Shown: positions 7,782 through 15,991 of the stretch, piece after piece
Layout: each line of letters starts with the position of its first letter
Numbering within the stretch: position 1 is the first letter of the stretch
Source: Sinorhizobium chiapasense
GTDB taxonomy: Bacteria > Pseudomonadota > Alphaproteobacteria > Rhizobiales > Rhizobiaceae
Direction of reading: 5' to 3'
Length of the DNA: 64,000 nt
NCBI RefSeq assembly: GCF_036488675.1
Contig: NZ_CP133148.1
Span: forward strand, 2,852,001-2,916,000
The notes under the pieces: generated by a model
Databases searched by the model: none
What the model saw: the letters and a program-made list of their open reading frames with translations, nothing else
What the model was told of the DNA's origin: nothing
Position numbers and translations under genes: made by a program

Positions 7782-9362
7782 ATGACCGACAATCAATTCC
7801 GGGACGCTGCGGCAGGCGAAACTTCACCGCTGGAGCGACGCCGCCGACCCGGCGGCCGAGGTGCGGAACGGCAACGACGGCCGGCGGCAACGAAATACCT
7901 CAACCTTGTCAACACGCTGGCCAAGTCGGCGGTCCTCTCGGAAGACACACTCGAAGCCGTACATGATGCTTCCCTGACAATCCTCGAAGAAATCGGGATG
8001 GACATCATCCTGCCCGAGGCGCGCGATCGGATGAAGGCCGCCGGCGCAGACGTGACGCCGGGCACCGATCGCGTCCGCTTCGACCGCGGTCTGATCATGG
8101 AGTTGATCGCCTCGGCTCCCCCCGCTTTCACCATGCACGCGCGCAATCCGGCGCGAAACGTCGAGATCGGCGGCAACAACCTCGTCTTTGCGCAGATCGC
8201 CAGTGCGCCTTTCGTTGCCGATCGCGAGGGCGGCCGGCGCACCGGCAACCAGGAGGATTTCCGCAAACTTGTGAAGCTGGCGCAGTCTTACGACGTCGTC
8301 CACACCACGGGCGGCTACCCGGTCGAACCGGTCGACCTCCATGCCTCGACCCGTCATCTGGACTGCCTCTCGGACATGGTAAAGCTGACCGACAAGGTGT
8401 TTCATGTCTATTCGCTCGGTCGCCAGCGCAACACCGACGGCATCGAAATCGCCCGCATCGGCCGCGGCATCCCGATGGAGCAGATGGAGCGGGAGCCGTC
8501 ACTTTTCACGATCATCAATACGTCTTCGCCGCTGCGCCTCGACGGGCCGATGCTTCAGGGCATCATCGAAATGTCGTCCCGCAACCAGGTCGTCGTCGTC
8601 ACCCCCTTCACGCTTGCCGGCGCCATGGCGCCCGTCACCATCGCCGGCGCGCTGGTGCAGCAGAACGCCGAGGCGCTTTGCGGCATTGCCTTTACCCAGA
8701 TGGTGCGCAAGGGCGCGCCGGTGATGTATGGCGGCTTCACCTCGAATGTCGACATGAAGACCGGCGCACCGGCCTTCGGGACGCCGGAATACATGAAGGC
8801 CGTCATCGCCGGCGGCCAGCTCGCGCGTAGGTACAACATTCCCTACCGCACATCCAACACCAACGCCGCAAACACGCTCGACGCGCAGGCTGCCTATGAG
8901 TCGGCGCTTTCGCTGTGGGCGCTGACCCAGGGCGGCGGCAATTTCATCATGCACGCGGCCGGCTGGACCGAGGGCGGCCTGACGGCCTCGTTCGAAAAAT
9001 TCATCCTTGATGTCGACATGCTGCAGATGGTGGCTGAATTTCTCCAGCCGCTCGATGTCAGCGAGGATGCGCTCGGTCTCGATGCCGTGCGCGACGTCGG
9101 TCCCGGCGGACACTATTTCGGGACGCTGCACACGCTTCAGCGCTACGAAACGGCCTTCTACTCGCCAATCCTTTCCGACTGGCGGAATTTTGAGACCTGG
9201 ACCGAGGCGGGTCGGCCGACCACATACGATCATGCCAACCGCGTCTTCAAGCAGAAGCTCAACGAATATGAGCGCCCGCCGCTCGATCCGGCGATAGAAG
9301 AAGAACTCGACGCTTTCGTCGCCAGGCGCAAAGCGGAAGGTGGCGTGCCGACGGATTTCTGA
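7782..9362 (+). CDS. MttB-family (trimethylamine methyltransferase-like) protein, non-pyrrolysine
   Basis: This 526-residue protein is an MttB superfamily (COG5598) methyltransferase. Recognisable segments are VLSEDTLEAVHDASLTILEE, MHARNPARNVEIGG, VMYGGFTSNVDMKTGAPAFG and the C-terminal DHANRVFKQKLNEYERP. True MttB uses an in-frame amber codon for pyrrolysine; here the frame is sense throughout, so it belongs to the non-Pyl branch, some of which demethylate glycine betaine or other quaternary amines onto a corrinoid protein. No corrinoid protein or reactivase is nearby. The ATG at 7782 follows GTGGA and removes an upstream stretch made of repeat DNA. Substrate unknown. Confidence 0.85.
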   Translation: MTDNQFRDAAAGETSPLERRRRPGGRGAERQRRPAATKYLNLVNTLAKSAVLSEDTLEAVHDASLTILEEIGMDIILPEARDRMKAAGADVTPGTDRVRFDRGLIMELIASAPPAFTMHARNPARNVEIGGNNLVFAQIASAPFVADREGGRRTGNQEDFRKLVKLAQSYDVVHTTGGYPVEPVDLHASTRHLDCLSDMVKLTDKVFHVYSLGRQRNTDGIEIARIGRGIPMEQMEREPSLFTIINTSSPLRLDGPMLQGIIEMSSRNQVVVVTPFTLAGAMAPVTIAGALVQQNAEALCGIAFTQMVRKGAPVMYGGFTSNVDMKTGAPAFGTPEYMKAVIAGGQLARRYNIPYRTSNTNAANTLDAQAAYESALSLWALTQGGGNFIMHAAGWTEGGLTASFEKFILDVDMLQMVAEFLQPLDVSEDALGLDAVRDVGPGGHYFGTLHTLQRYETAFYSPILSDWRNFETWTEAGRPTTYDHANRVFKQKLNEYERPPLDPAIEEELDAFVARRKAEGGVPTDF

Positions 9363-9385
9363 CGGAACGCCGGGTCGAGAATGGT

Positions 9386-9494
9386 GTGCAGCGCCCACAG
9401 CGCCGCACGTCTCAACAGCCGCGCAAAGGACGCTGTGGGACTTTGAATTGCTGCATGGTTTTTCCTTAGATCGGCTACGATTTTAGGAACATGC
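9386..9494. repeat. Type-B intergenic repeat, minus orientation
   Basis: Read on the minus strand, this shows the imperfect TCCTAAAATCG/CGATCTAAGGA palindrome, GCAGCAATTCAAAG, AGCGTCCTTTGCGCG and a final GGCGCTGTGGG. It fills the gap between the convergent mttB-like and host-attachment genes. Confidence 0.75.
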
Positions 9495-9502
9495 GGTAGG
9501 CG

Positions 9503-9952
9503 CTACGGAAACACCACGGACCGGACAGTCGCGATCAACTGGTCCGTGGACACGGCGACGCAATTGCGATCGATTTCGGCGACGGTCTTTTCCTTGACCT
9601 GGTGCGAAAGCAGCTTCCGGAGGTCGCCCAGCGTCTTGGGTGCGGCGCAGATCACAAGGTTCTCGAAGGCGTGCTCAAGCGCATAGTGGTCGAGTTTCCC
9701 GGCAATCTCTATGGCGAAGCGGTGCTGCTCCTCGCGAACCGGATCGCTGCTGTATTCCATCGCCGAACGGCCATAGCCGACCGACGTATGGCTGCGGCCG
9801 GGTTTGTCGGCCATGATATCCTGAGCACGCTTGACTTCGATCTGATACGTCTCAACTTCCGGTTGCTGATGCCCATCCTTGAGCAAGTTGACGTCCTTGA
9901 CAATGCGCGCCGTGTTTCCGTCGGCCGCCAGTATCCAAATCCGGTTCCGCAC
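9503..9952 (-). CDS. Host attachment family protein
   Basis: This 149-residue protein matches the Host_attach family, named for an Agrobacterium protein reported to be needed for attachment to plant cells. Typical features are the N-terminal WILAADGNTARI strand, the central GRSHTSVGYGRSAMEY segment, and FENLVICAAPKTLGDLRKLL. The fold resembles release-factor eRF1 domain 2, so the molecular role may be unrelated to adhesion. The start is GTG at 9952, supported by GGGAG 8 bases upstream. No signal peptide or membrane segment is visible. It is transcribed alone. Confidence 0.85.
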   Translation of the reverse strand: MRNRIWILAADGNTARIVKDVNLLKDGHQQPEVETYQIEVKRAQDIMADKPGRSHTSVGYGRSAMEYSSDPVREEQHRFAIEIAGKLDHYALEHAFENLVICAAPKTLGDLRKLLSHQVKEKTVAEIDRNCVAVSTDQLIATVRSVVFP

Positions 9953-10062
9953 TATTTTCTCCCTCGTGTCGTCGATGGCAGATAGGTCGGCGAAGACTTC
10001 AAGGACACAACGACTGAAGTCGCGTCAGGTTCCTTACCGCCGAAGGTCTGTTACGTCCGATT

Positions 10063-10752
10063 TCACGCGCGCCCTAGCTCCATTCGGGCAAGATAGGCGT
10101 CGAAACTGCGCTCCGGCGCCGGCTCGTACCGCTCCCGCTCGGCCTTGAGGGAAACGATTCTGTCGACGCGGAAGTCACGAAAATCCTGTCGCAACTCGCA
10201 CCAGGCCGTCAGCAGCCAATAGTGCCCGAAAACGCTAAGACCGAGTGGGCAGATTGTACGCCCGGACGTTTCTTCTGCAAGGCTTTCGTACGTGATGCGC
10301 AGCTTGCGTCGCCCGGCAATCGCTTCGCGGATCTCGCCAAGCAGCGCCGGTGGGTCGGGCTGGAGAGCAGATCGAAAGGCGCGAAGCGGCGTGCTTCTCA
10401 ACTTTTTCGCATGCTCGGCCGGCAAGCTATGACCGATTTTCTCCATGGCCTCGCGGGCCGCTTGAGCGAGACGTCGGTCGCCGAGCATCTGCACGGCACG
10501 GACGCCGAAGGCGAGCGCCTCCAATTGCTCGAAGGTGAAGGCGAGCGGCGGTGCGTCGAAAGCCTCACGCATAAGGTAGCCGACACCGCGTTCGCCATCG
10601 ATCGGCGCACCAGATGCGATCAGATGTTGCATGTCGCGGTAGATCGTTCGCGGCGCGACTTCCATCCTCTCGGCGATCTCGCTCGCCGTCATTGCGCGAC
10701 CTGTGGCGCGCATCAACTGTATGATTCGAAACAATCGATCGGCAGGCCGCAC
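10063..10752 (-). CDS. YafY-type transcriptional regulator (HTH-WYL)
   Basis: This 229-residue regulator has an N-terminal winged helix (residues 1-60; SEIAERMEVAPRTIYRDMQH is the recognition part) and a WYL domain from about 140 to 215. The start is GTG at 10752, with a strong AGGAGGAG 4 bases upstream. It is divergent from a small ABM-domain protein gene, and the palindrome TTATGGCCATAA lies between them (10772-10783). This pairing usually means local control of the neighbour. The ligand sensed by the WYL domain is unknown. Confidence 0.9.
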   Translation of the reverse strand: MRPADRLFRIIQLMRATGRAMTASEIAERMEVAPRTIYRDMQHLIASGAPIDGERGVGYLMREAFDAPPLAFTFEQLEALAFGVRAVQMLGDRRLAQAAREAMEKIGHSLPAEHAKKLRSTPLRAFRSALQPDPPALLGEIREAIAGRRKLRITYESLAEETSGRTICPLGLSVFGHYWLLTAWCELRQDFRDFRVDRIVSLKAERERYEPAPERSFDAYLARMELGRA

Positions 10753-10771
10753 GGTTCTCCTCCTGGAAACT

Positions 10772-10783
10772 TTATGGCCATAA
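10772..10783. promoter_or_regulatory. Palindromic operator candidate for the WYL regulator
   Basis: A perfect 12-base palindrome TTATGGCCATAA lies midway in the 84-base divergent region between the WYL regulator and the ABM gene. Position and symmetry suit a binding site controlling both promoters. Confidence 0.55.
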
Positions 10784-10836
10784 GGCTGGCAGTTGGGGTG
10801 TGATTAAGTCAAGCGGTATTCAACAAGGAGACAAGC

Positions 10837-11136
10837 ATGACACCCCCGAACATTCTCGAACTCGCCGTTTGTGCCGTCACGGACAAAGACGCAGCACTTG
10901 TGGCCCGCAAGCGCGCCATGAAAGCCGTCTCCGGTTATCCAGGCTTCGTCTCCTGGCGTGCCCTCACGGCATGTGAAACTGCCGATATGATCGCCGATCT
11001 CGTTGAATGGGAAACGCTTGAAGCGGCGCAGGCAGCCGGCAAACGCGTTCTCACCGATCCGGAATTCGCCCCTTACATGGCAACGATCGGCTCGGTAAAG
11101 CTGATGCAGCACTTCGTCACCGAGCAGCAGGTATAG
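10837..11136 (+). CDS. Antibiotic biosynthesis monooxygenase (ABM)-like protein
   Basis: This is a 99-residue dimeric alpha/beta barrel (ABM-like) protein. The pattern of KRAMKAVSGYPGFVSWRAL, DLVEWETLEAAQAAGKRV and PEFAPYMATI is that of small ABM/EthD-like proteins, often enzymes acting on aromatic or quinone compounds or heme. Substrate unknown. The ATG is preceded by AAGGAG, 5 bases away. It is divergent from the WYL regulator, its likely controller, and is followed after 9 bases by an AlkD-like gene, suggesting a two-gene operon. Confidence 0.75.
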   Translation: MTPPNILELAVCAVTDKDAALVARKRAMKAVSGYPGFVSWRALTACETADMIADLVEWETLEAAQAAGKRVLTDPEFAPYMATIGSVKLMQHFVTEQQV

Positions 11137-11145
11137 ATCAGACCT

Positions 11146-12246
11146 ATGGCAGAACCGCTCAAGAACTTGTTGGATGCAGGCATCGTGCTTGAAATCGCCA
11201 CGTATCTGGGCCGGAATGCTACCGCATTCGACCGCGAGCGCTTCATTGCGCTCGCAACCCTCGACCTGGACTCGCTCGAACTCATGCAGCGATCGCTGCG
11301 GATCCGCGACGCGCTCCTTCAAACCCTGCCGGAAGATTTCCCTGCCGCCGCCGAGATACTGCGGCGCGCGCTGCCGGGAGACGACGCGCCGGGGCTGAAC
11401 GGCTGGGCACTTCTTCCGGTAAACCAGTTCATCGCTGCCCGCGGCCTTGACGATTTCGAACTCTCGCTCTCGCTTCTGCGCCGCCTGACACCGTATTTCA
11501 CGGCGGAATTCGGTATCCGCGCGTTCATCCGTCAGGACCAGCAACGAGCTCTGGTGATAATCTCCAGTTGGACGAGCGACAACAATCATCACGTCCGGCG
11601 GCTGGCGAGCGAAGGTACGCGCCCGCGCCTGCCTTGGGCCATGCGGCTGCCGGAGCTTATCCGCGACCCGCGCCCGATCCTTCCGATCCTTGCCGCGCTC
11701 ATCGACGACCCGGAAGATTACGTGCGCCGCTCCGTCGCCAACAGCCTCAACGACATCGCCAAGGACCATCCGGACCTCGTCACGCGGTTCGTGGCCGCGC
11801 ATGTCGACGGCGCATCGCCGGAACGTCTGAGGTTGCTCCGCCACGCCTGCCGTACGCTCCTGAAGCAGGGGCATGCGGAGGCGCTGGCCAACTTCGGTTT
11901 CGGTGCATTGTCAGACATCGATGCCAGCCTGACGCTGGGCACCCCGCTTGTCCGCCTCGGCGAGCACCTTCGCTTCGGTCTCGAAATACGGAATTCCGGC
12001 GCGGCCGCGCAAAAAGTCATGATCGACTACGCCGTGCATCACCAGAAGGCGAACGGCACGACGTCGCCGAAGGTGTTCAAGTGGACGACAGTGACGCTGG
12101 AACCAGGTGCGGCCTTCGAAATCGAGAAACGCCACTCGATCCGCCCGATCACGACGCGGCGCTACTATGCCGGCGCGCACAGGGTCGTCGTTCTCATCAA
12201 CGGTCAGCCGGTCGCTGGTGCCGATTTCGAGCTCGCGATCGACTGA
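11146..12246 (+). CDS. AlkD-like DNA alkylation repair (HEAT-repeat) protein
   Basis: This 366-residue protein is built of ALK/HEAT repeats over roughly residues 1-250. The segment WTSDNNHHVRRLASEG, RPRLPWAMRLP and DPEDYVRRSVANSLNDIAKD is typical of the DNA alkylation repair family (AlkC/AlkD-like), which excises bulky or cationic alkylpurines. A C-terminal beta domain (about 265-366, with SIRPITTRRYYAGAHRV) resembles the Ig-like extension of AlkC-type glycosylases. It starts 9 bases after the ABM gene without its own clear ribosome site, implying co-transcription under the WYL regulator. Confidence 0.82.
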   Translation: MAEPLKNLLDAGIVLEIATYLGRNATAFDRERFIALATLDLDSLELMQRSLRIRDALLQTLPEDFPAAAEILRRALPGDDAPGLNGWALLPVNQFIAARGLDDFELSLSLLRRLTPYFTAEFGIRAFIRQDQQRALVIISSWTSDNNHHVRRLASEGTRPRLPWAMRLPELIRDPRPILPILAALIDDPEDYVRRSVANSLNDIAKDHPDLVTRFVAAHVDGASPERLRLLRHACRTLLKQGHAEALANFGFGALSDIDASLTLGTPLVRLGEHLRFGLEIRNSGAAAQKVMIDYAVHHQKANGTTSPKVFKWTTVTLEPGAAFEIEKRHSIRPITTRRYYAGAHRVVVLINGQPVAGADFELAID

Positions 12247-12544
12247 ATCGGAGCTGCCTTCGCACTTGCAAAAAGATAGACCTTGACTTTTCCGGTCAAA
12301 ACAACGACATGGGCGCAGCGTCACCTTCCGGCCGCCGCGTGAGCGCGCCCTCGGCAACTACTCCCAAGCCGTGAAGAAGGTAAAGCGCAGACATTCGCCG
12401 CCATATGCGGCAGCACAGGCGCATGACGATTTTTCTTTAACCCACAAGTTCCCAATTCACGCAGGGTTCTTGATGCCAGACTAACCGGAATTGCAAAACC
12501 GCGATTCCGGCGAATGTGTTTGGCGTCCCCGAAAGGTATATCCA

Positions 12545-14062
12545 TTGTCCACATTCAAAGAGCTTGGCCTCTCCCAGCAGATTTTGGCGACGCTTTCCGC
12601 CAATGGCTTTGAGAAGCCGACGCCCATTCAGACGCAGGCCATTCCCGTCGTCCTCAAGGGTCACGACCTCATCGGTCTCGCCCAGACCGGGACCGGCAAG
12701 ACGGCCGCCTTCGGCCTGCCCATGATCGAGAGGCTGGTTGCCGATGGCAAGCGCGCCGACCCGCGCAATATCCGCGCGCTCGTTCTTGCTCCGACCCGCG
12801 AACTCGTCAATCAGATCGCCACCAACCTCAAGGTCTTCGTCAGGAAGACACCGCTCAAGATCGGCGTCGTCGTCGGTGGCGTCTCGATCAACAAGCAGAC
12901 CGAACAGCTCGCCCGTGGCGTCGACATCCTCGTCGCGACTCCAGGTCGCCTGCTGGATCTCGTCAACCGCAAGGCGGTGACGCTCACTCAGGGTCGCTAT
13001 CTCGTGCTCGACGAGGCCGACCAGATGCTCGATCTCGGCTTCATCCACGACCTGCGCAAAATCGCGAAGCTCGTGCCCAAGAATCGCCAGACGCTGCTTT
13101 TCTCGGCGACCATGCCGAAGCAGATCGCCGAACTCGCCGGCGAATACCTGACCGATCCGGTCAAGGTCGAAGTCACCCCTCCGGGCAAGGCCGCCGACAA
13201 GATCGAGCAGTACGTCCACTTCGTGCCCGGCAAGGACCTGAAGACCTCGATCCTCAAGCAATCGCTTTCCGACAATCCCGATGGCCTTTCGCTCATCTTC
13301 AGCCGGACCAAGCACGGCGCCGAGAAGCTGATGAAGCATCTGGACCACGTCGGGTTCAAGGCCGCGTCGATCCATGGCAACAAGAGCCAGGGCCAGCGCG
13401 AGCGTGCGCTGAAGGCCTTCCGCGACGGTGAAATCCGCGTGCTCGTTGCGACCGATGTCGCCGCCCGCGGCATCGACATTCCGGGCGTCACCCATGTCTA
13501 CAACTACGACCTGCCGGAAGTCCCGGACGCCTACGTCCACCGCATCGGCCGCACGGCCCGCAACGGCCGCGACGGTATCGCGATCGCCTTCTGCACCCCG
13601 GACGAAATCCGCCTGCTCCGAGACATCGAGAAGCTGATGGGCATCCAGATCGCCATCGCCAGCGGCGAGGCACCGGCCGACCAGGCGCGTCCGTCCAAGG
13701 GACGCGGCGGTCGCGGCAACGGCCAGCGTCACGGCAACGGTGGCGGCCACCGACAGGAAGGGCGTCCGCAGCGCGAACGTCCGGCGCGCGAGCCGGCGTC
13801 AGCCCCGTCGAGCTTTGCCGGCGACGATCTGCTGCGCGAGGAACGGCGTCCGCAAAAGCACGACCGCCGCGATCAGCGCCAGCCGGGCCACGGCCATCAT
13901 GACGGCCGGTCGGAAGGCAATCGCAACCACGAAGGCCGCAAGCACCACGGCCGTCCGGGATCGAAGCACGAGGGCCGGCACCACCGCGACGGGCAGCCCG
14001 GCAAGCGCCATGAAGGCGGCCGCGGAAACCGTCGCACCGACAACGGTGTTCGCCAGGGCTGA
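12545..14062 (+). CDS. DEAD-box RNA helicase (RhlE-like)
   Basis: This 505-residue helicase shows all family motifs: the Q motif with PTPIQTQAIP, Walker A AQTGTGKT (46-53), PTRELV (83-88), DEAD (156-159), SAT (187-189), ARGIDIP and HRIGRTAR. The last 130 residues are low complexity, rich in Gly, Arg and His, and likely bind RNA. The start is TTG at 12545: the protein then begins MSTFKELGLS as usual for this group, and AAAGG lies 8 bases upstream. The roughly 300-base leader has an inverted repeat CCGGAAT/ATTCCGG just before the start. Probable roles are ribosome assembly or mRNA decay, especially in the cold. Confidence 0.92.
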   Translation: MSTFKELGLSQQILATLSANGFEKPTPIQTQAIPVVLKGHDLIGLAQTGTGKTAAFGLPMIERLVADGKRADPRNIRALVLAPTRELVNQIATNLKVFVRKTPLKIGVVVGGVSINKQTEQLARGVDILVATPGRLLDLVNRKAVTLTQGRYLVLDEADQMLDLGFIHDLRKIAKLVPKNRQTLLFSATMPKQIAELAGEYLTDPVKVEVTPPGKAADKIEQYVHFVPGKDLKTSILKQSLSDNPDGLSLIFSRTKHGAEKLMKHLDHVGFKAASIHGNKSQGQRERALKAFRDGEIRVLVATDVAARGIDIPGVTHVYNYDLPEVPDAYVHRIGRTARNGRDGIAIAFCTPDEIRLLRDIEKLMGIQIAIASGEAPADQARPSKGRGGRGNGQRHGNGGGHRQEGRPQRERPAREPASAPSSFAGDDLLREERRPQKHDRRDQRQPGHGHHDGRSEGNRNHEGRKHHGRPGSKHEGRHHRDGQPGKRHEGGRGNRRTDNGVRQG

Positions 14063-14226
14063 CGCCTGCGCGGCGTAGCTCAAAAATGCCAAGTGCGATC
14101 GCGGAACTTCTGCGGTCGCGCGCTATAATACGGCCTCGCTCCGAAGGCTATCTCGACAGCGGGACAAAGCTTCAAGAATGCCCCGCAGTTTCACTACTTT
14201 GACGGCAAAACTTCTGGACCGGCGAC

Positions 14227-15162
14227 CTAACCGGCGGCGGCACTGCCGGCCCGATCGCCGGACGGCGCCGGGCGAGCGGTCTTCCGGTTGGTAAGATAGA
14301 CCCCGGCCACGGCGATGATCGTGCCGACGATCATCGGCAGGGTCAGGGCCTCGCCGAAGAAGAGCGCCGCCTGGACGGCCGCAAGCGGCGGCACCAGATA
14401 GATCAGCGACGCGGCCCGCGAGACCTGGCCACGACGGATGAGATAGAGCAGGAGCGCGATCGCGCCCATTGAAAGGCCAAGCACCGACCAGGCCAGCGCG
14501 CCGACAAGCTGCAGGTTCCAGGTGACGTGCAGGTCCTCAAGCGCGAGCGCGAGGGGAACGGTGACGATCAGGGCGCCGGCATATTGCAGCGTCGCGATGG
14601 CACGGATGTCTCCATTCTGAAGATGCCGTTTCTGGTAGAGCGTGCCGTAAGTGACGGCCGCCATGCCAAGGACGTTGACGACGACGGGCAGGATCTCGAT
14701 CGGCGTCGCGGCGGTATCGATCGCCACCATTTTCGGCAGCACCGCGAGCGCAATGCCGAAAAAGCCGAGCACCAACCCGACCTGCTGCTGCCGGGTCAGG
14801 TTTTCGTTGATCAAGAGCGGCGCAACGGCCGCGGTCATCAATGGCTGCAGCCCGGCGATAATGCCGGAAATCGCTGCCGGAACGCCCTGCCCGATCGCCC
14901 ACCACACGGCGCCCAAATAGAGCCCGTGGAGAAACATCCCCGACACAATGGCATGACCGATCGTCGCCCAGGAGCGCGGCCAGCGAGCGCCCGTTACCAC
15001 GCAGAAGCCGATGAAGAGCAGGATCGCGAAGGTGTAACGCAGCACGAGAAAAGTCAGCGGATCGGCGAAAAAGGCCGCATATTTGGCGACGACCCAGCCG
15101 GTGGACCAGAGCAGGACGAAGATGGCCGGGGCCAAACGGGCAAGCGTCATCGGTTTTTCCAT
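14227..15162 (-). CDS. EamA/DMT-family transporter
   Basis: This is a membrane protein of about 311 residues with ten predicted helices in two EamA repeats. The first repeat contains FVLLWSTGWVVAKYAAFFADPL, read as two adjoining segments, and the second has LVPPLAAVQAALFFGEALTL, the usual DMT end motif. Such proteins export metabolites or amino acids; the substrate cannot be told. The ATG at 15162 is chosen, and ATG at 15150, preceded by GGAAA, is equally possible. The gene is isolated and convergent with the helicase. Confidence 0.85.
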   Translation of the reverse strand: MEKPMTLARLAPAIFVLLWSTGWVVAKYAAFFADPLTFLVLRYTFAILLFIGFCVVTGARWPRSWATIGHAIVSGMFLHGLYLGAVWWAIGQGVPAAISGIIAGLQPLMTAAVAPLLINENLTRQQQVGLVLGFFGIALAVLPKMVAIDTAATPIEILPVVVNVLGMAAVTYGTLYQKRHLQNGDIRAIATLQYAGALIVTVPLALALEDLHVTWNLQLVGALAWSVLGLSMGAIALLLYLIRRGQVSRAASLIYLVPPLAAVQAALFFGEALTLPMIVGTIIAVAGVYLTNRKTARPAPSGDRAGSAAAG

Positions 15163-15279
15163 GGCTGGGCACGACTGCGGCGGATTAGTCGCGTGCCGGA
15201 GGTCGCGGGCTGATACGAGCACGCACGCCGATAAAGCGCATGCGGCAATCGGTCAAAGCAATTTTTCTGATGCTCACCA

Positions 15280-15741
15280 TCAGCGAATCGGAACCATCAG
15301 CCTGAGCGACGAGGTCGCGGGCGAAACGAACCCGGCCTCGTATTCCTCACGATAGTGGAAATGGGTCGTATCGATGGCGTGCCCCTCGGCGGCGATCCAG
15401 TCGAACATCTTGCGGTAATCCACGAAGACATCCGAGCTCTCGGGACGATGGATCATCGTTACCAGACGCATGGCCGGCAGTTCCACATGCTGCGGCTGGG
15501 TGAAGGTCTTGTCGTCTTCGCCCACGTAGCCGACGAGATAACGAAAGCCGTCCGACCGATCATTCCAGGAGAGACCGATGAGCGCCGAATGATCTTCGGG
15601 ATAAGCGCGCCGGCGATGCTCCTGCGTCTCGGCGATCAGGCGGCGAACCGCACCGTCTGCCGCCTCGACAAAGGTGCCCTCCCAGAGGTGACCCGTGATC
15701 CTTTGCGCCGGGCGCTCCACGATTTCGAACGCTATCACCAT
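15280..15741 (-). CDS. GyrI-like / AraC effector-binding domain protein
   Basis: This 153-residue protein is a stand-alone GyrI-like small-molecule-binding domain, as in the C-terminus of Rob/SoxS-type AraC regulators. It begins FEIVERPAQRITG and contains GFRYLVGYV and FDWIAAEGHAIDTTHFHYRE, ending in the LRLMVPI strand. No DNA-binding part is present. The ATG at 15741 is firmly set by GGAGGA 6 bases upstream; the longer frame to 15777 has no such site. It is divergent from the ATP-grasp operon across 250 bases. Its ligand is unknown. Confidence 0.8.
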   Translation of the reverse strand: MVIAFEIVERPAQRITGHLWEGTFVEAADGAVRRLIAETQEHRRRAYPEDHSALIGLSWNDRSDGFRYLVGYVGEDDKTFTQPQHVELPAMRLVTMIHRPESSDVFVDYRKMFDWIAAEGHAIDTTHFHYREEYEAGFVSPATSSLRLMVPIR

Positions 15742-15991
15742 CTCGCTTCCTCCCATCGCCTCGCGCCGAATGCTCAAATTTCAAGCACCTGCCGATTTCC
15801 TAGTGCACATGGAGAAGTCGCGCGGGAACCGGCAGCCCGCTGCGGCGGATTTCGGCCGCTCGCGACCGCGTGAGCCACGCGCCGAAGGACATCGAAGGCC
15901 GTTCCAAGAATTCTTGATCCGCGAATGTGCACGCTTCTTGCATTGCATCAACCATTGTACTCAAATGGTCAAAAATAAGGGGACCACGCCT

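Noticed and set aside
7782..9362. Pyrrolysine in the MttB-like protein
   Set aside because: The frame contains no in-frame TAG, and no pyl genes are in the window, so it is a non-pyrrolysine homologue.
12437..13750. 437-residue minus-strand frame over the DEAD-box helicase
   Set aside because: All helicase motifs lie on the plus strand; the reverse frame has repeated Asp/Val/Gly composition without homology.
14063..14226. Terminator near GCGATCGCGG / GCGGTCGCGC after the helicase gene
   Set aside because: The arms are imperfect and there is no T run, so the support is too weak to list it.
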